64,000 bases of DNA from Pseudoalteromonas flavipulchra NCIMB 2033 = ATCC BAA-314. GTDB lineage: Bacteria; Pseudomonadota; Gammaproteobacteria; Enterobacterales; Alteromonadaceae. Both the position numbers and the translations under genes were made by a program. The notes under the pieces are model-generated. The model saw only the letters and a program-made list of their open reading frames with translations. It was not told the origin of the DNA and made no database searches. Location: positions 124,001 through 188,000 of the forward strand of contig JWIH01000024.1 of assembly GCA_000814665.1 (NCBI GenBank), written 5' to 3'. Positions 1 to 9,270 of the stretch are shown here, piece after piece (within the stretch, counting starts at the first letter, position 1; each line of letters begins with the position of its first letter).

Positions 1-793
1 GATTATCTGGGCCAACTCGGTCAGTTACCGCTGTGATTTCAAGCGAGTTTAGGTCTAGCTTATAGACTTCGCTGTTGGTTGGGTTTAATTGGTTATCCTT
101 GTGGCGATTAGCCGAAAAATACAGCGCCTTTGCGTCATCAGCAAAACTCAGTTCGCCGCCATGATCAAAGTTGCCAGAGGTTAACTGTTTTGCGTTGCCA
201 CCGTTGGCGTCAATTTTGAAAATATGATTAAAGCCCGGTTCGGTATAACCAGCACCGTCGGCGCGATAGTATACCTCATCGATAAATACGGGGGGTTTTG
301 CCCATTCTGTCCCTTTAGGTTTCCCTGCAACAGATACCGGTGGTGCCTTTTGGCTGGGAACAAACTGGCTAAAGTATAAGCTTTTACCATCTGGTGACCA
401 ATGTAGTCCTGATGGTCCATGGGCTAAATTGCTGATCTTGGCAATGGCACCGGTTGCTAACCATTTCACATAAATTTGGCTGCTACCGTCGCGAGTAGAA
501 ACAAAAGCGATGCGATCATTACTAGGCGACAGCACAGGAGAATAATCCATGTGCAATCCAGAGGTAACTGGCTGCATTGCATTGGTAGCAAGGTCTACAG
601 ACCAGATATTACCGACTTTTCTATCACTTTTGATATCCATGCGGTTGCGTACGAAGAAGACTTTGTCACCGTCATTGGTGATGTCAATTTGATTAGCATA
701 TTCAAGATTAAATATATCGGTTGGCTCAAGCGATGCGGCTTGCACAGCGCAAGCTGAGCTTGCAATAGCGACGCCTGCTAGAAAGTATTTCAT
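1..793 (-). CDS. S9-family peptidase (prolyl oligopeptidase/acylaminoacyl-peptidase type), N-terminal part
   Basis: The frame runs from an ATG at 793 off the left edge of the window, giving about 264 codons with no stop. It begins with a signal peptide (MKYFLAGVAIASSACAVQA). What follows is a WD40/TolB-like beta-propeller with repeated blades such as 'SPVLSPSNDRIAFVSTR' and 'LHWSPDGKSLYFSQF'. This is the usual N-terminal half of exported S9 peptidases, whose alpha/beta-hydrolase catalytic half would lie outside the window. The catalytic Ser-Asp-His cannot be checked, so a stand-alone propeller protein is also possible. It is divergent from the VOC gene at 964. Confidence 0.8.
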   Translation of the reverse strand, partial: MKYFLAGVAIASSACAVQAASLEPTDIFNLEYANQIDITNDGDKVFFVRNRMDIKSDRKVGNIWSVDLATNAMQPVTSGLHMDYSPVLSPSNDRIAFVSTRDGSSQIYVKWLATGAIAKISNLAHGPSGLHWSPDGKSLYFSQFVPSQKAPPVSVAGKPKGTEWAKPPVFIDEVYYRADGAGYTEPGFNHIFKIDANGGNAKQLTSGNFDHGGELSFADDAKALYFSANRHKDNQLNPTNSEVYKLDLNSLEITAVTDRVGPDN

Positions 794-963
794 GACTCAT
801 CCTGTTTCTAATTATCATTTCCACTATGCGCCATATTGCAGCTTAATCAACTCTTTGCGGTGAACAAATTAAAAATCCATAAAAAAGTGCTTTACCTCAA
901 CTTAACTTGCGGTTTTATCGTTGCCTCCAGTTAGCGGAATTTACAAAGAAGAGGATGATATGT

Positions 964-1377
964 ATGTACTTAGAACACGTAAATTTGGTAGTTAGCGACC
1001 TAGAAGAGGTGCTTCACTTTTATCGCACCGCATTTCCTCACTGGAAAGTTAGAAGCAAAGGGCAAGGCGAATGGTACGGCAAAGCACGAACCTGGCTGCA
1101 TTTTGGTGATGACTATCATTATATAGCGTTTAGCGATCACGGTGAGGGTCAAAACAGAGCACTCGAAGGTCACCAAGTCGGTTTGGCACATTTTGCCTAT
1201 GTGGTTCAAAGTATCGAGCGTGTCGTCAATAGGCTAACCGAAGCGGGTTATACAGTTGATAAAGTCGGAGCGCAGCATCCACACCGAAAAAACGTTTACT
1301 TTATTGATCCAGCCGGATATGAAATTGAGTTTGTGGAATATATGAGTGATCTGCCTTCTGAGCGTAATAGTGATTAA
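964..1377 (+). CDS. VOC-family (glyoxalase/dioxygenase-fold) protein
   Basis: The product is a single VOC module of about 137 residues. It opens with 'YLEHVNLVVSDLEEVLHFYRTAFP' split over the first beta-alpha unit, and ends with 'NVYFIDPAGYEIEFVEY', the usual last strand carrying the metal-ligand glutamate. The start is placed at the ATG at 964 because GAGG lies at 951-954. An in-frame ATG at 955 and a TTG at 907 are alternatives. The substrate is unknown, since VOC proteins include lyases, dioxygenases and drug-binding proteins. It converges with the metzincin lipoprotein gene across a hairpin terminator. Confidence 0.8.
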   Translation: MYLEHVNLVVSDLEEVLHFYRTAFPHWKVRSKGQGEWYGKARTWLHFGDDYHYIAFSDHGEGQNRALEGHQVGLAHFAYVVQSIERVVNRLTEAGYTVDKVGAQHPHRKNVYFIDPAGYEIEFVEYMSDLPSERNSD

Positions 1378-1384
1378 TGTAAAA

Positions 1385-1408
1385 AATAGGCCCAAACTAG
1401 GGCCTATT
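1385..1408. terminator. Bidirectional hairpin terminator
   Basis: AATAGGCCC and GGGCCTATT form a perfect 9-bp stem around a 6-nt loop, between two convergent genes. A-rich sequence precedes the stem, so a T-tract follows it on the minus strand. Confidence 0.75.
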
Positions 1409-1420
1409 CGTGCGTTATAT

Positions 1421-4132
1421 CTATTGTTGATAGTTTGACCAATGTTTAATTTGTTCAAATACCGCTTTCGGTGGTGCCGTTTCCTCATGCACTAATTGAA
1501 TGTCGGTATGCATGATGGACCGTTTAGGACGCATTTCAGTCGTTTGATGCGAATGACCGCTGTTCGCACCGCTCCAGAAGCGTGTAAAATTCAGTATTAA
1601 ACTTGACCATTCATCGTAGTCAGTCAAAATGGATGTGTTTTCACTGTCATCATTGAGGTTAAAGTCCACTAAAACATCAGAAGTGCTGCCATTACAGTTG
1701 AAATCAATGGCTTCTGAGTTGGGATTATTAAGGCCTTTTGATTCGTCCAATTTGGCTTCGTCTAATGGCAGGTTTTTACCATGAGAGTAGTCAATAACAA
1801 AGTTCGTAATATCATCTGTCGGGCCGTTTAAAATTGCAGAGCCTTCCGGAAAGCAGTTTTCGTTTTTACGGAACCAGCGACGTAAGTATCGATCGCCTTC
1901 GTTATTGCCAATGGTTGATAACCCACTGAGTTGATACAAATAATTCATCACGCTAAAGTGATTTGGCTTAAAGTTAGTATTTTCATTGCCACCGTGATAC
2001 AAACCGAGATTATGCCCCAATTCGTGCATAATCGTTCCAGCTTGGTAGTTGTAGGTCACATTGGTCATGAGCTCAGACTCTAAGTTCAGTCCCCAATTCC
2101 CCAACGAGATAATAAGGTCGTTGCCAAATAACTCAGCTAAGCCAGAAGATCCGCCACTGCCGTCTGCTTCTTGACTGTTTGCCATCAGCATATAGTGAAA
2201 AATTGGTCGGCGTTTAAGATCAAAATGCTTGGCTTTGTGATCAAGAATACTCGGCGCTTGCTCTGAACTGGCAAAGGTTGTGGTTTGTACAAAGGGGATC
2301 TGCTCGCCGCCACCCAAATCATGTTGTTCAGGTGATAAGCCTTCTGTTTGGTGATACAAGTTACCTACGTCAAAGTGCACTGCTATATCTTGAGCTGCAA
2401 ACGCCGCTTTTACTTTGTCTAGTGCGGGTTTGTGAGGCGTAATACCTGCATCATTACTTTCCATATAGTCAACTTCTATGAAAATATCTCTGACGCCAGC
2501 TCTTGCACCCCATTCGTATAAAGGTAAGCCTGCGAATGTGCCACCAGGCTGCTCTGAACAATCAGGGATTCCGTCTAAGTCCTCATCTTTATCACAGAGC
2601 ACATCATTATTGCCGCCAGGTGTAAAAAAGGCGGCAGATTGCCAATCGCTAATCGAATTGGTATCTGTTAATAGGCTTGTTCTAACAAGGCTTTGACCTA
2701 GTTGATTTGAAACTGGTAATAACTCGGCACTCTCTTGCCATTCTGAAGGCGTTGCTGGTGCTTTATCGCTTTCGCCAAAACGGACAAAATCAACCGTTTC
2801 ACCTTGCTTGTTTTGTAATTCGACATACCCAGATATATACCATGCTGGCGCAAACTGTCCATCGCCGACTAGCATCAACTGATTAGAGCTTGTCACGCTG
2901 CGCTGCCATGTTTGAGGTCCATGTTCATTTTGCACTACGATATATTCGCCCGGTTCAAGTAGCTGTGACTTCAACGGAAAGACTTTAGTGCCGCCATCAT
3001 TGTAGTTTTCCAACTCGATGCTTTCGGCAACGAGTTGATAATTACTCAAATCGATAGTTTCGTCTGTACCGTTGTAGATTTCTACCCAGCGGTTATCATC
3101 GATATACCTAGACGATGAAATCTCGGTGATAAGTAAATCTTTCTGTCCAGTAACAAAAGTAAGCTTTTCAGCTTGGGCGATGGCAGTCCCATAAAAGTTG
3201 GTCACCGTTTCTGAGATGGTTAATTCATATTCAGTGCCTGCTTTAAGGGGCTCCATTGGTGTTAAAGAAAAAGCGTATCCATCTTCTTGCTGTGTTTGTC
3301 CTACTGAAAATTCTACGCAAGTTTGATTACCAGATTCTCTTATATGAATTGCGCCATTACACTCTGAAGTACCAATTTCACTTGACCAAGACGCGGACAT
3401 ATTGTCGTCAAAGTGCAGCTGGATCTCACCTGTTAAGCTAACCCGAGTCGCTGAGGACTCTGGCAAACTTGTCATTAGTCGTGGTGCTGTTGTATCGATA
3501 ATTTCTATCTGAACTTCTGCAGAGTTTGTGAGGTCGCCATCGCTCACGCCGAAGTGCAAAATCTCTTTAGTTATGTTGTTATGAGTTGGGGTATAGCTGT
3601 ATGTCTGCGTTGTTGCATTAATTAATTCAACAACACCCGAAAGTGCCGGCTCGAAAGTGACCTCCAGTGCATCGCCATCTTCATCTTTTACATCCAGAGT
3701 AAATTCTAAGGTGTTGTTATATTCAAGGCTGTGTTCTGACCCTGTAATTAGAGGGGCTCTATTTATTTGTTTGATGGTGACAGAAACTTCTTTTTCTGCC
3801 TTATCACCGTCATCATCTGTAGCAGTTATCAAGAAGGCTACTTTGGTATCTTCAGTGACTTCTGGTGCAGTAAAAGAAAGACTAGAATCGCCCAAGGTAA
3901 GATCGATGACGTCTGGTCCTGAGGTTTGTTTTATTGTGCGAGACGAAATTGATCCATCACTGTCTGAAATTGTAACCCCACCACTTAGGAAGCTCCGCTC
4001 CCCAATGCTTGCTTCGATTGCGGTTACGATTTCTGGTGGAGTATTCTTATCATCACCGCCAAAAAGGTCACAAGCACTCAGGTGTACTAATCCTAAGCTG
4101 ATTAAAGAGAGTTGAAATATTTTTTTATTCAT
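1421..4132 (-). CDS. Large surface lipoprotein with Ig-like repeats, lamin-tail domain and metzincin-type zinc motif
   Basis: The 903-residue precursor has a lipoprotein signal with lipobox LSAC (Cys21). Residues about 35-325 hold cadherin/Ig-like beta domains rich in Asp and Glu, including 'DATDDDGDKAEKEVSV'-type strands. Residues about 330-480 look like a lamin-tail domain ('LLITEISSSRYIDDNRWVEIYN'). A Ca-binding-type segment follows ('CDKDEDLDGIPDCSEQ'). The C-terminal third has HELGHNLGLYH (His703, Glu704, His707, His713), a long metzincin zinc site, and a nearby SVMNY that matches a Met-turn. It is probably anchored at the cell surface and may cut host or matrix protein. Activity and target are inferred. 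It stands alone, convergent with the VOC gene. Confidence 0.8.
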   Translation of the reverse strand: MNKKIFQLSLISLGLVHLSACDLFGGDDKNTPPEIVTAIEASIGERSFLSGGVTISDSDGSISSRTIKQTSGPDVIDLTLGDSSLSFTAPEVTEDTKVAFLITATDDDGDKAEKEVSVTIKQINRAPLITGSEHSLEYNNTLEFTLDVKDEDGDALEVTFEPALSGVVELINATTQTYSYTPTHNNITKEILHFGVSDGDLTNSAEVQIEIIDTTAPRLMTSLPESSATRVSLTGEIQLHFDDNMSASWSSEIGTSECNGAIHIRESGNQTCVEFSVGQTQQEDGYAFSLTPMEPLKAGTEYELTISETVTNFYGTAIAQAEKLTFVTGQKDLLITEISSSRYIDDNRWVEIYNGTDETIDLSNYQLVAESIELENYNDGGTKVFPLKSQLLEPGEYIVVQNEHGPQTWQRSVTSSNQLMLVGDGQFAPAWYISGYVELQNKQGETVDFVRFGESDKAPATPSEWQESAELLPVSNQLGQSLVRTSLLTDTNSISDWQSAAFFTPGGNNDVLCDKDEDLDGIPDCSEQPGGTFAGLPLYEWGARAGVRDIFIEVDYMESNDAGITPHKPALDKVKAAFAAQDIAVHFDVGNLYHQTEGLSPEQHDLGGGEQIPFVQTTTFASSEQAPSILDHKAKHFDLKRRPIFHYMLMANSQEADGSGGSSGLAELFGNDLIISLGNWGLNLESELMTNVTYNYQAGTIMHELGHNLGLYHGGNENTNFKPNHFSVMNYLYQLSGLSTIGNNEGDRYLRRWFRKNENCFPEGSAILNGPTDDITNFVIDYSHGKNLPLDEAKLDESKGLNNPNSEAIDFNCNGSTSDVLVDFNLNDDSENTSILTDYDEWSSLILNFTRFWSGANSGHSHQTTEMRPKRSIMHTDIQLVHEETAPPKAVFEQIKHWSNYQQ

Positions 4133-4240
4133 TATTATTTTCTCTGATTGTTACAATATACTTACTAAAAACTTACCCTTTTTAGGGTCTTTAAGTACAG
4201 AGGTTGATGTTAATGAATGTAAAAATAGTCGACGCGGGGT

Positions 4241-4777
4241 TTATTCTGCTCTCAGCTTGGCTGTTAAAACATGATCTTCCCATTTTCCAGCAATGCGTAG
4301 ATATTGCTTAGCATAGCCTTCTTGTTCAAAGCCTAGTTTTTGCAACACTCGCGCGCTTGCCACGTTGCTGGGCATATAATTTGCCATGATCCTATGCATG
4401 TTTCGCTGATCGAACATATGTGAGATTGCAGCTTCTAAGATCTCGGTCATATAGCCTTGACCCGCAAATTGTGATGCTATGGAGTAGCCTAAATAACAAG
4501 CTTGAAACGGACCTCGTGCAATTTGGGTGAAGCTACATAGCCCAGCTATCTGAGGCCGTTCTGGCAATAACGCAATAAAGTGATAAGCGGTATCGGATTG
4601 TGCGGCATATTCGGCTTGCTCTGTGTGTGCCACCCAATACTCCATTGAGTAGTAGCTTTCTGGTCGAGACGGCTCCCACGGTGCAAAGTAATCACGGTTC
4701 TCTAGGTGATAAGTGGCAAGCTTCTCTGCATACTCTGAAGTGAGTGCAACAAGTTTTGTTCTTGTTGTACGGATCAT
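4241..4777 (-). CDS. GNAT acetyltransferase (RimJ/RimL type)
   Basis: A 178-residue protein with the GNAT layout: an N-terminal strand 'MIRTTRTKLVAL', a central 'YLGYSIASQFAGQGYMTEIL' strand and acetyl-CoA loop with Q-x-x-G-x-G/A character, and the C-terminal 'NVASARVLQKLGFEQEGYAKQYLRIAGKWEDH' typical of ribosomal-protein N-acetyltransferases. The start codon overlaps the stop of the upstream acetyltransferase gene (ATGA), so the two are translationally coupled. The substrate may be a protein N-terminus or a small amine. It cannot be told from sequence. Confidence 0.88.
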   Translation of the reverse strand: MIRTTRTKLVALTSEYAEKLATYHLENRDYFAPWEPSRPESYYSMEYWVAHTEQAEYAAQSDTAYHFIALLPERPQIAGLCSFTQIARGPFQACYLGYSIASQFAGQGYMTEILEAAISHMFDQRNMHRIMANYMPSNVASARVLQKLGFEQEGYAKQYLRIAGKWEDHVLTAKLRAE

Positions 4778-5307
4778 ATCCTCAATAATCCAAACTTCTC
4801 GTCATTTACCCACTTTCCGTTAATTTGGAAGTTATGTTTTAGCGTGCCTTCAAGCTCAAATCCTAGTTTTTTGAGCAAATGGTGAGAGGCATGATTTCCT
4901 TGGGTAACGGTGGCGATGAGCTTGTGGTAATTACATTCGTGCAAGGCAAAATCAATGACGGCTCTAGAAGCTTCAAGGGCGTAACCCTTTCCTTGAAATT
5001 CGGGGGAAAGCATAAAACCTAACTCAGCCTGTTGAAATGGGGCCCACATACTTAAAAATCCGTGTAGTCCAATAGGGGTCGCCGTGGCCGTTTCTTCAAT
5101 CACTAAGGTGAGCCAGGTGTTATTTTCTTTGTGCCACTGCCCAAGTCCGGCGCTTAAACCATGGTTAAACTTTTCACGCAGCGTAGCTTCATCGGTGATC
5201 TCACCGACAAAACGCATGACATCTGGTTGTTGATGAAGTTCTAACCAAAGCGGCCAATCTGTATTAAGTATAGGCCTTAAGGTAAGTCTTTCTGTGGTGA
5301 GCTGCAT
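4774..5307 (-). CDS. GNAT acetyltransferase (RimJ/RimL type)
   Basis: About 177 residues. 'LTTERLTLRPI' opens the fold, 'LGFMLSPEFQGKGYALEASR' carries the acetyl-CoA pyrophosphate loop (Q-G-K-G-Y-A), and 'NHASHHLLKKLGFELEGTLKHNF' is the usual C-terminal motif. The ATG at 5307 is chosen because AAAGGA lies 5-10 bases ahead of it. A start at 5337 would add ten residues outside the conserved fold. It is paired with the gene at 4241-4777 by a 4-base overlap. The two proteins are similar enough in layout to be an old duplication with divided substrates, which is inference. Confidence 0.88.
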   Translation of the reverse strand: MQLTTERLTLRPILNTDWPLWLELHQQPDVMRFVGEITDEATLREKFNHGLSAGLGQWHKENNTWLTLVIEETATATPIGLHGFLSMWAPFQQAELGFMLSPEFQGKGYALEASRAVIDFALHECNYHKLIATVTQGNHASHHLLKKLGFELEGTLKHNFQINGKWVNDEKFGLLRI

Positions 5308-5369
5308 GTAAAGTCCTTTCGCTGAGTTAACTTTCACTTATTAAACATATACGGCCAGACTATCACAAA

Positions 5370-6098
5370 TTATTGATTTATCACGTTTCTTATTTCTTCA
5401 ATTAAGGCAATGCTCGCCTCATTGTCACCGTGAACACATAAGGTATCGGCGCGTAAGGAAAGTGACTTCCCGCTTGCAGTTGTAACACTGCCTTGCTGGT
5501 GTAATTGCTTAACTTGCGCAAGTAGCGCTGATTTGTCATGCACTGCACCCGCTTCAGAGCGGGGAGTCAGTAAGCCTTCATCGGTGTACAGCCTATCGGC
5601 AAAGGCTTCAAAAATCAGTGATACATTATAGTCGTCGGCGAGTTGTTGGTGACTTGCTTGTTGCGCAGTGGCTAGCACCATCAACTTAAGCTCACTTGGA
5701 TAGTGTGAAATGGCCTTGATAACACAGCTTAATATCCTTTGTGACTTCATCATATCGTTATAAAGTGCGCCGTGTGGTTTTACATAATTTAGTGTTAAGC
5801 CTTGCACCTTTGCCATCCCTTCAATTGCGGCAATTTGGTAATGTAAGGCGTTGATTATCTCTTGCTCAGAGAGCTGCATTGAGCGGCGGCCAAACCCTTG
5901 GCGGTCTGGATAGCTTGGATGTGCGCCAAGCGTCACTTGATGCGTGTTGACCAGCTTTAGTGTTTGCGCGAGTACATCAGGATCTCCTGCGTGAAAACCA
6001 CAAGCGACATTGGCCATGTCGATATGTGGCATTACGTGTTCGTCTAACCCCATTTTCCAAGCGCCAAAGCTTTCACCCAAGTCGCAATTTAATAACAT
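5370..6098 (-). CDS. pxpA: 5-oxoprolinase subunit A (LamB/YcsF family)
   Basis: A 242-residue protein with the family signatures NCDLGESFG near the N-terminus, ANVACGFHAGDP, GAHPSYPDRQGFGRR and YVKPHGALYND. PxpA works with PxpB and PxpC to hydrolyse 5-oxoproline to glutamate with ATP. The family is well defined, so the subunit call is strong. It follows a YcsI-type gene by 9 bases on the same strand. pxpB and pxpC are not next to it, so the partner subunits must be encoded elsewhere or this copy acts differently. Confidence 0.92.
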   Translation of the reverse strand: MLLNCDLGESFGAWKMGLDEHVMPHIDMANVACGFHAGDPDVLAQTLKLVNTHQVTLGAHPSYPDRQGFGRRSMQLSEQEIINALHYQIAAIEGMAKVQGLTLNYVKPHGALYNDMMKSQRILSCVIKAISHYPSELKLMVLATAQQASHQQLADDYNVSLIFEAFADRLYTDEGLLTPRSEAGAVHDKSALLAQVKQLHQQGSVTTASGKSLSLRADTLCVHGDNEASIALIEEIRNVINQ

Positions 6099-6107
6099 GC
6101 TTATTTC

Positions 6108-6908
6108 CTACTTCGTTACTGCAAGCTCTAAATCTTGTCTATCTGTCACCAATAAATGGTGCGGACTATTCATAATACAAAACTCAGGTGCCGCTTTTGC
6201 TATGGCTAACTGGGCTGTCAGGCTGGAACCCCAAAAAACCGGAAGCTGCCCCTCTTTACAAGTCAATGGCTCGCCAAAATTGGGCTTGCTAAGATCTTTG
6301 ATCCCAACCTCATTTGGCTCACCAAAATGAAGTGGCAACGCATAGGGAAGTCGGCTCAATGTTGCCGCTTGAATGGCACTAATAAGATTTTGCTTGGTTA
6401 ATGGGCGCATCGCCAATATTTGATTCGCCTCGTACTTATCTACTGAGTTGCAAGGCAAGTTACTGATGTAAAGTGGTAAAGGCGTGGTTGGATTCGCTGA
6501 TGGCGGGTTTATTCCATACTGCGCGAGTAAGTTATCAAAAGAAAGATAACTGGCAAAAGCAAAGGTAACTAAATCGTCGCGCCAGTGCTCTTCTATATTA
6601 TGGCACTCTTGGGCGAGCTGGCCATGCTTTAAAATCTGATACTTGGGGAGGTGGTAGCGAATGTCTATATCTTTCCCCAAAGTGTCAAAGTTAAAATTAC
6701 CCGGCTCGCTGGGCGGAATAATTAGCTTGCAAACAGATTGATTACTCTCACAAAAGCGAAAGAATGAATATGCTTCGCTTTGCGGCAAAATAATCACATT
6801 ACATTGTGTGAACCCAGGCACGAACCCTTTAGTAGGGCCCGTATAATCACCATCCTTGATCATTTTTCTTATTGCATGTGGTGCACTTAAAGAAGCACTG
6901 GGATCCAT
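6108..6908 (-). CDS. YcsI/DUF1445-family protein (putative hydro-lyase / D-glutamate cyclase-like)
   Basis: About 266 residues. The family N-terminus is visible ('GPTKGFVPGFTQCNVIILP'), as are 'FLIGCSF'-equivalent 'FAFASYLSFDNLLAQYGI' and the C-terminal 'PVFWGSSLTAQLAI' with 'HHLLVTDRQDLE'. Relatives are annotated as hydro-lyases or D-glutamate cyclases and often sit beside 5-oxoprolinase genes, as here. The start at 6908 has GGAGGA just ahead of it. A TTG at 6920 is unlikely. It probably shares a transcript with the GH3 gene upstream (12-base gap) and pxpA downstream. Confidence 0.85.
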   Translation of the reverse strand: MDPSASLSAPHAIRKMIKDGDYTGPTKGFVPGFTQCNVIILPQSEAYSFFRFCESNQSVCKLIIPPSEPGNFNFDTLGKDIDIRYHLPKYQILKHGQLAQECHNIEEHWRDDLVTFAFASYLSFDNLLAQYGINPPSANPTTPLPLYISNLPCNSVDKYEANQILAMRPLTKQNLISAIQAATLSRLPYALPLHFGEPNEVGIKDLSKPNFGEPLTCKEGQLPVFWGSSLTAQLAIAKAAPEFCIMNSPHHLLVTDRQDLELAVTK

Positions 6909-6920
6909 AGATTCCTCCAA

Positions 6921-8768
6921 TTAGTGGTTTACTGTTACAGGCAGTGAACCTTCCGCTTTCGCTATTCCTAAAATCACTTTGGCCAGCGCCGTGTAGGCAG
7001 GCCCAGTTACTTTTTTATCATGATTTACGTCTACATTATAAGCATAACTTGCTAATACTGCGTTACTAAGCGGGCCAAAGGTACTAATTTCGTATGGTGC
7101 TCTTAGGCTGATAAATAGCTGCTTTTTACCCAGTTCCTGACCGTATTGCAGTAATGCTTTCAGCGCTTCAGGTTGTACATTACGCGCCACCCCATGCTCT
7201 CGTAACTTTTTCACATCGTCCATGCCACCAATCTCTACCGCACTTTGTGGTGGTGATGCATGTGCGGCGATTATCACGTCGGCCTGTTTAATTGCATCAT
7301 GTGCAATGTTTGGGTCGTAGGCTTGTAGGCTTGTACAAGAAAGCGTGAGCGAGGTTTTGCTGTATGTTTGTAATGCTTGCTCGAGTGCAAAACATTTTTG
7401 CCTATCAGGCATGATAAGGTGAACAACTTGAGCGTTACCTCTGAGCGGTAATACACCATCGTTTTTTACTTCGGTGATAGCCGCTAGTGCAAGCTCTGCT
7501 TCTAAGCGACGATGGCTTGGATTACCCAGTGTTGAATTGGCAATGGCCAAAGAAGCGCTCGATTGCGGCAGCTTTGTCTTGAGCTTAGCGATACGCGCCA
7601 TAGAACTGCTAAGTTGTTCTTGGTTTAGTTTATTGGTATCAAGCGCGTCAGCTAGCTGAGCCATATATTGCTCAAAGCGTTTGATGTCTGCACGATTGCG
7701 AATTGCAATAGGCATTAGCGCGATATCCACGCCGGCATTAAACGTTTCAATTGTCGCATCGATTGGATTAAAAAAGTCGCTGATCCCAGCCATATCTAGC
7801 GCATCGGTGACGGTCACGCCTTGGTATCCCAACTCGTGTCTTAGAAGTTGTGTCATGATCTGATAAGACATAGTCGCGGGCCTTATCATGCTCTCACCTT
7901 GAGAGTTGACGACTTTACTGTTGTCGAGCGCCGGATATTGAATATGGGCTGTCATTATCATGCCAGGAGGTGATGCTTTGATTATCTCGGCAAAGGGCAA
8001 TAAATCTTGCTGGTTAATTTTGTCGCGGTCGTGATCAACACGAGGTAGTCCTGTGTGGCTATCAACATGTGTATCACCGTGGCCAGGAAAATGCTTTAGC
8101 GCAGAGAGAACGCCTGCTGCCTCAAATGCTTTTACCTGCGCAAGACCTAATTTGGCGACCACTTCCGGATTTTCCGAGAATGAGCGCACATTGATCACCG
8201 GATTGTTCGGGTTACTGTTCACATCTACCGTTGGGGCGAAGTTTACGTTGATCCCTAAGCTATTTAGCTCTTTTCCAATTGCGCTTGCCACTTTGGTTGC
8301 GTAAGTATCATCCTGTTTTGGATAGGTTGCTCCAATGCTCATATTGCCGGTAAACGACGTTGCTTGTTCACGATTTATTCGCGCAACACGGCCACCTTCT
8401 TGATCGATGGCAATAAATAAAGGAAGTTGACTTTTACTTTGTTGTGCCGCACTTTGCAAAGCATTGGTTAGGCTGACGATTTGCGCGGTGTTTTGCACAT
8501 TTTCGGCGAACAAAATAGCGCCGCCGATGTCGTATTTGCTTATTAATTCGTACAACTCAGGCGGTAAAGTTGTCATCGCTGCTCTGCAATCTCCACTTGG
8601 CTTTTTGCTTTCACCGCAGTAATAGCGGAAATCGAGCATAAGCTTTTGTCCAAGCATTTGCGAAGTGGTCAGTGGCACTTGTGCTGCTGTTGCGTGAGCT
8701 GAAGTGATGAAACTCATGAATGTGATAGTTCCTAAAGTAGTGAGCAGAGATAATAATCGCACAATCAA
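6921..8768 (-). CDS. Exported GH3 beta-N-acetylhexosaminidase (NagZ-like)
   Basis: A 615-residue GH3 protein with a signal peptide ending near 'TSAHATAA'. The NagZ signature KHFPGHGDTHVDSHTGLP supplies the Asp-His catalytic pair. 'TDALDMAGI' carries the nucleophile Asp. NagZ enzymes remove GlcNAc from peptidoglycan fragments or chitooligosaccharides. Cytosolic NagZ is about 340 residues, so this enzyme has a signal and an extra C-terminal domain of about 250 residues (GH3 C-like). The likely site is the periplasm or outer surface. The start is a TTG at 8768 or a GTG at 8762, with no good ribosome site. It leads a minus-strand run with the YcsI gene and pxpA, and GlcNAc release fits the GH20 locus at 17-22 kb. 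Confidence 0.88.
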   Translation of the reverse strand: MIVRLLSLLTTLGTITFMSFITSAHATAAQVPLTTSQMLGQKLMLDFRYYCGESKKPSGDCRAAMTTLPPELYELISKYDIGGAILFAENVQNTAQIVSLTNALQSAAQQSKSQLPLFIAIDQEGGRVARINREQATSFTGNMSIGATYPKQDDTYATKVASAIGKELNSLGINVNFAPTVDVNSNPNNPVINVRSFSENPEVVAKLGLAQVKAFEAAGVLSALKHFPGHGDTHVDSHTGLPRVDHDRDKINQQDLLPFAEIIKASPPGMIMTAHIQYPALDNSKVVNSQGESMIRPATMSYQIMTQLLRHELGYQGVTVTDALDMAGISDFFNPIDATIETFNAGVDIALMPIAIRNRADIKRFEQYMAQLADALDTNKLNQEQLSSSMARIAKLKTKLPQSSASLAIANSTLGNPSHRRLEAELALAAITEVKNDGVLPLRGNAQVVHLIMPDRQKCFALEQALQTYSKTSLTLSCTSLQAYDPNIAHDAIKQADVIIAAHASPPQSAVEIGGMDDVKKLREHGVARNVQPEALKALLQYGQELGKKQLFISLRAPYEISTFGPLSNAVLASYAYNVDVNHDKKVTGPAYTALAKVILGIAKAEGSLPVTVNH

Positions 8769-8885
8769 TAATAAACGCTGAATAAAATTGCCTACACTTT
8801 AACACTGATTTAGAAGCGACTACAAAATGCTTTCTATTAGGCGATAACAGCATAAATGAAGCACAGATTTTAAAAGGAATAAAAA

Positions 8886-9230
8886 ATGAACAACCATATA
8901 AACTATGTAGAATTAGCAGCAAAAGACTTAGTAGCGACACAAGCTTTCTTCGAGCAGGTGTTTGATTGGCAATTTGAATCTTACGGGCCAGATTATATTG
9001 CGTTTGCAAATTCAGGCCTTGATGGCGGCTTTTTCCGAGCCGATGTGTCTTCTAAACAAGCGCAAGGTGGAGCGCTCGTAGTGTTGTACAGCGATGAGTT
9101 GGAAGCCGTACAAAGCAAAGTAGAGCAAGCGGGCGGAGAGATAAGCAAAGCTATATTTGAATTTCCTGGCGGTCGTCGCTTTCACTTTATTGAACCGAGC
9201 GGCAATGAATTTGCGGTGTGGTCTAAATAA
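8886..9230 (+). CDS. VOC-family protein
   Basis: A 114-residue single-domain protein starting 'NNHINYVELAAKDLVATQAFFEQVF' in the usual VOC beta-alpha unit and ending 'GRRFHFIEPSGNEFAVWSK', with the late Glu that binds metal in this fold. AAGGA lies 8 bases before the ATG. Relatives are annotated as glyoxalase/bleomycin-resistance-like proteins without known substrate. It is divergent from the GH3 gene. Confidence 0.85.
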   Translation: MNNHINYVELAAKDLVATQAFFEQVFDWQFESYGPDYIAFANSGLDGGFFRADVSSKQAQGGALVVLYSDELEAVQSKVEQAGGEISKAIFEFPGGRRFHFIEPSGNEFAVWSK

Positions 9231-9270
9231 CCTGAGCTTAAAAATAATTAGTTAACACATACCTTATTCA

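Noticed and set aside
3657..4115. Long frame opposite the lipoprotein gene
   Set aside because: It is antisense to a well-supported gene and has no protein-like motif or ribosome site.
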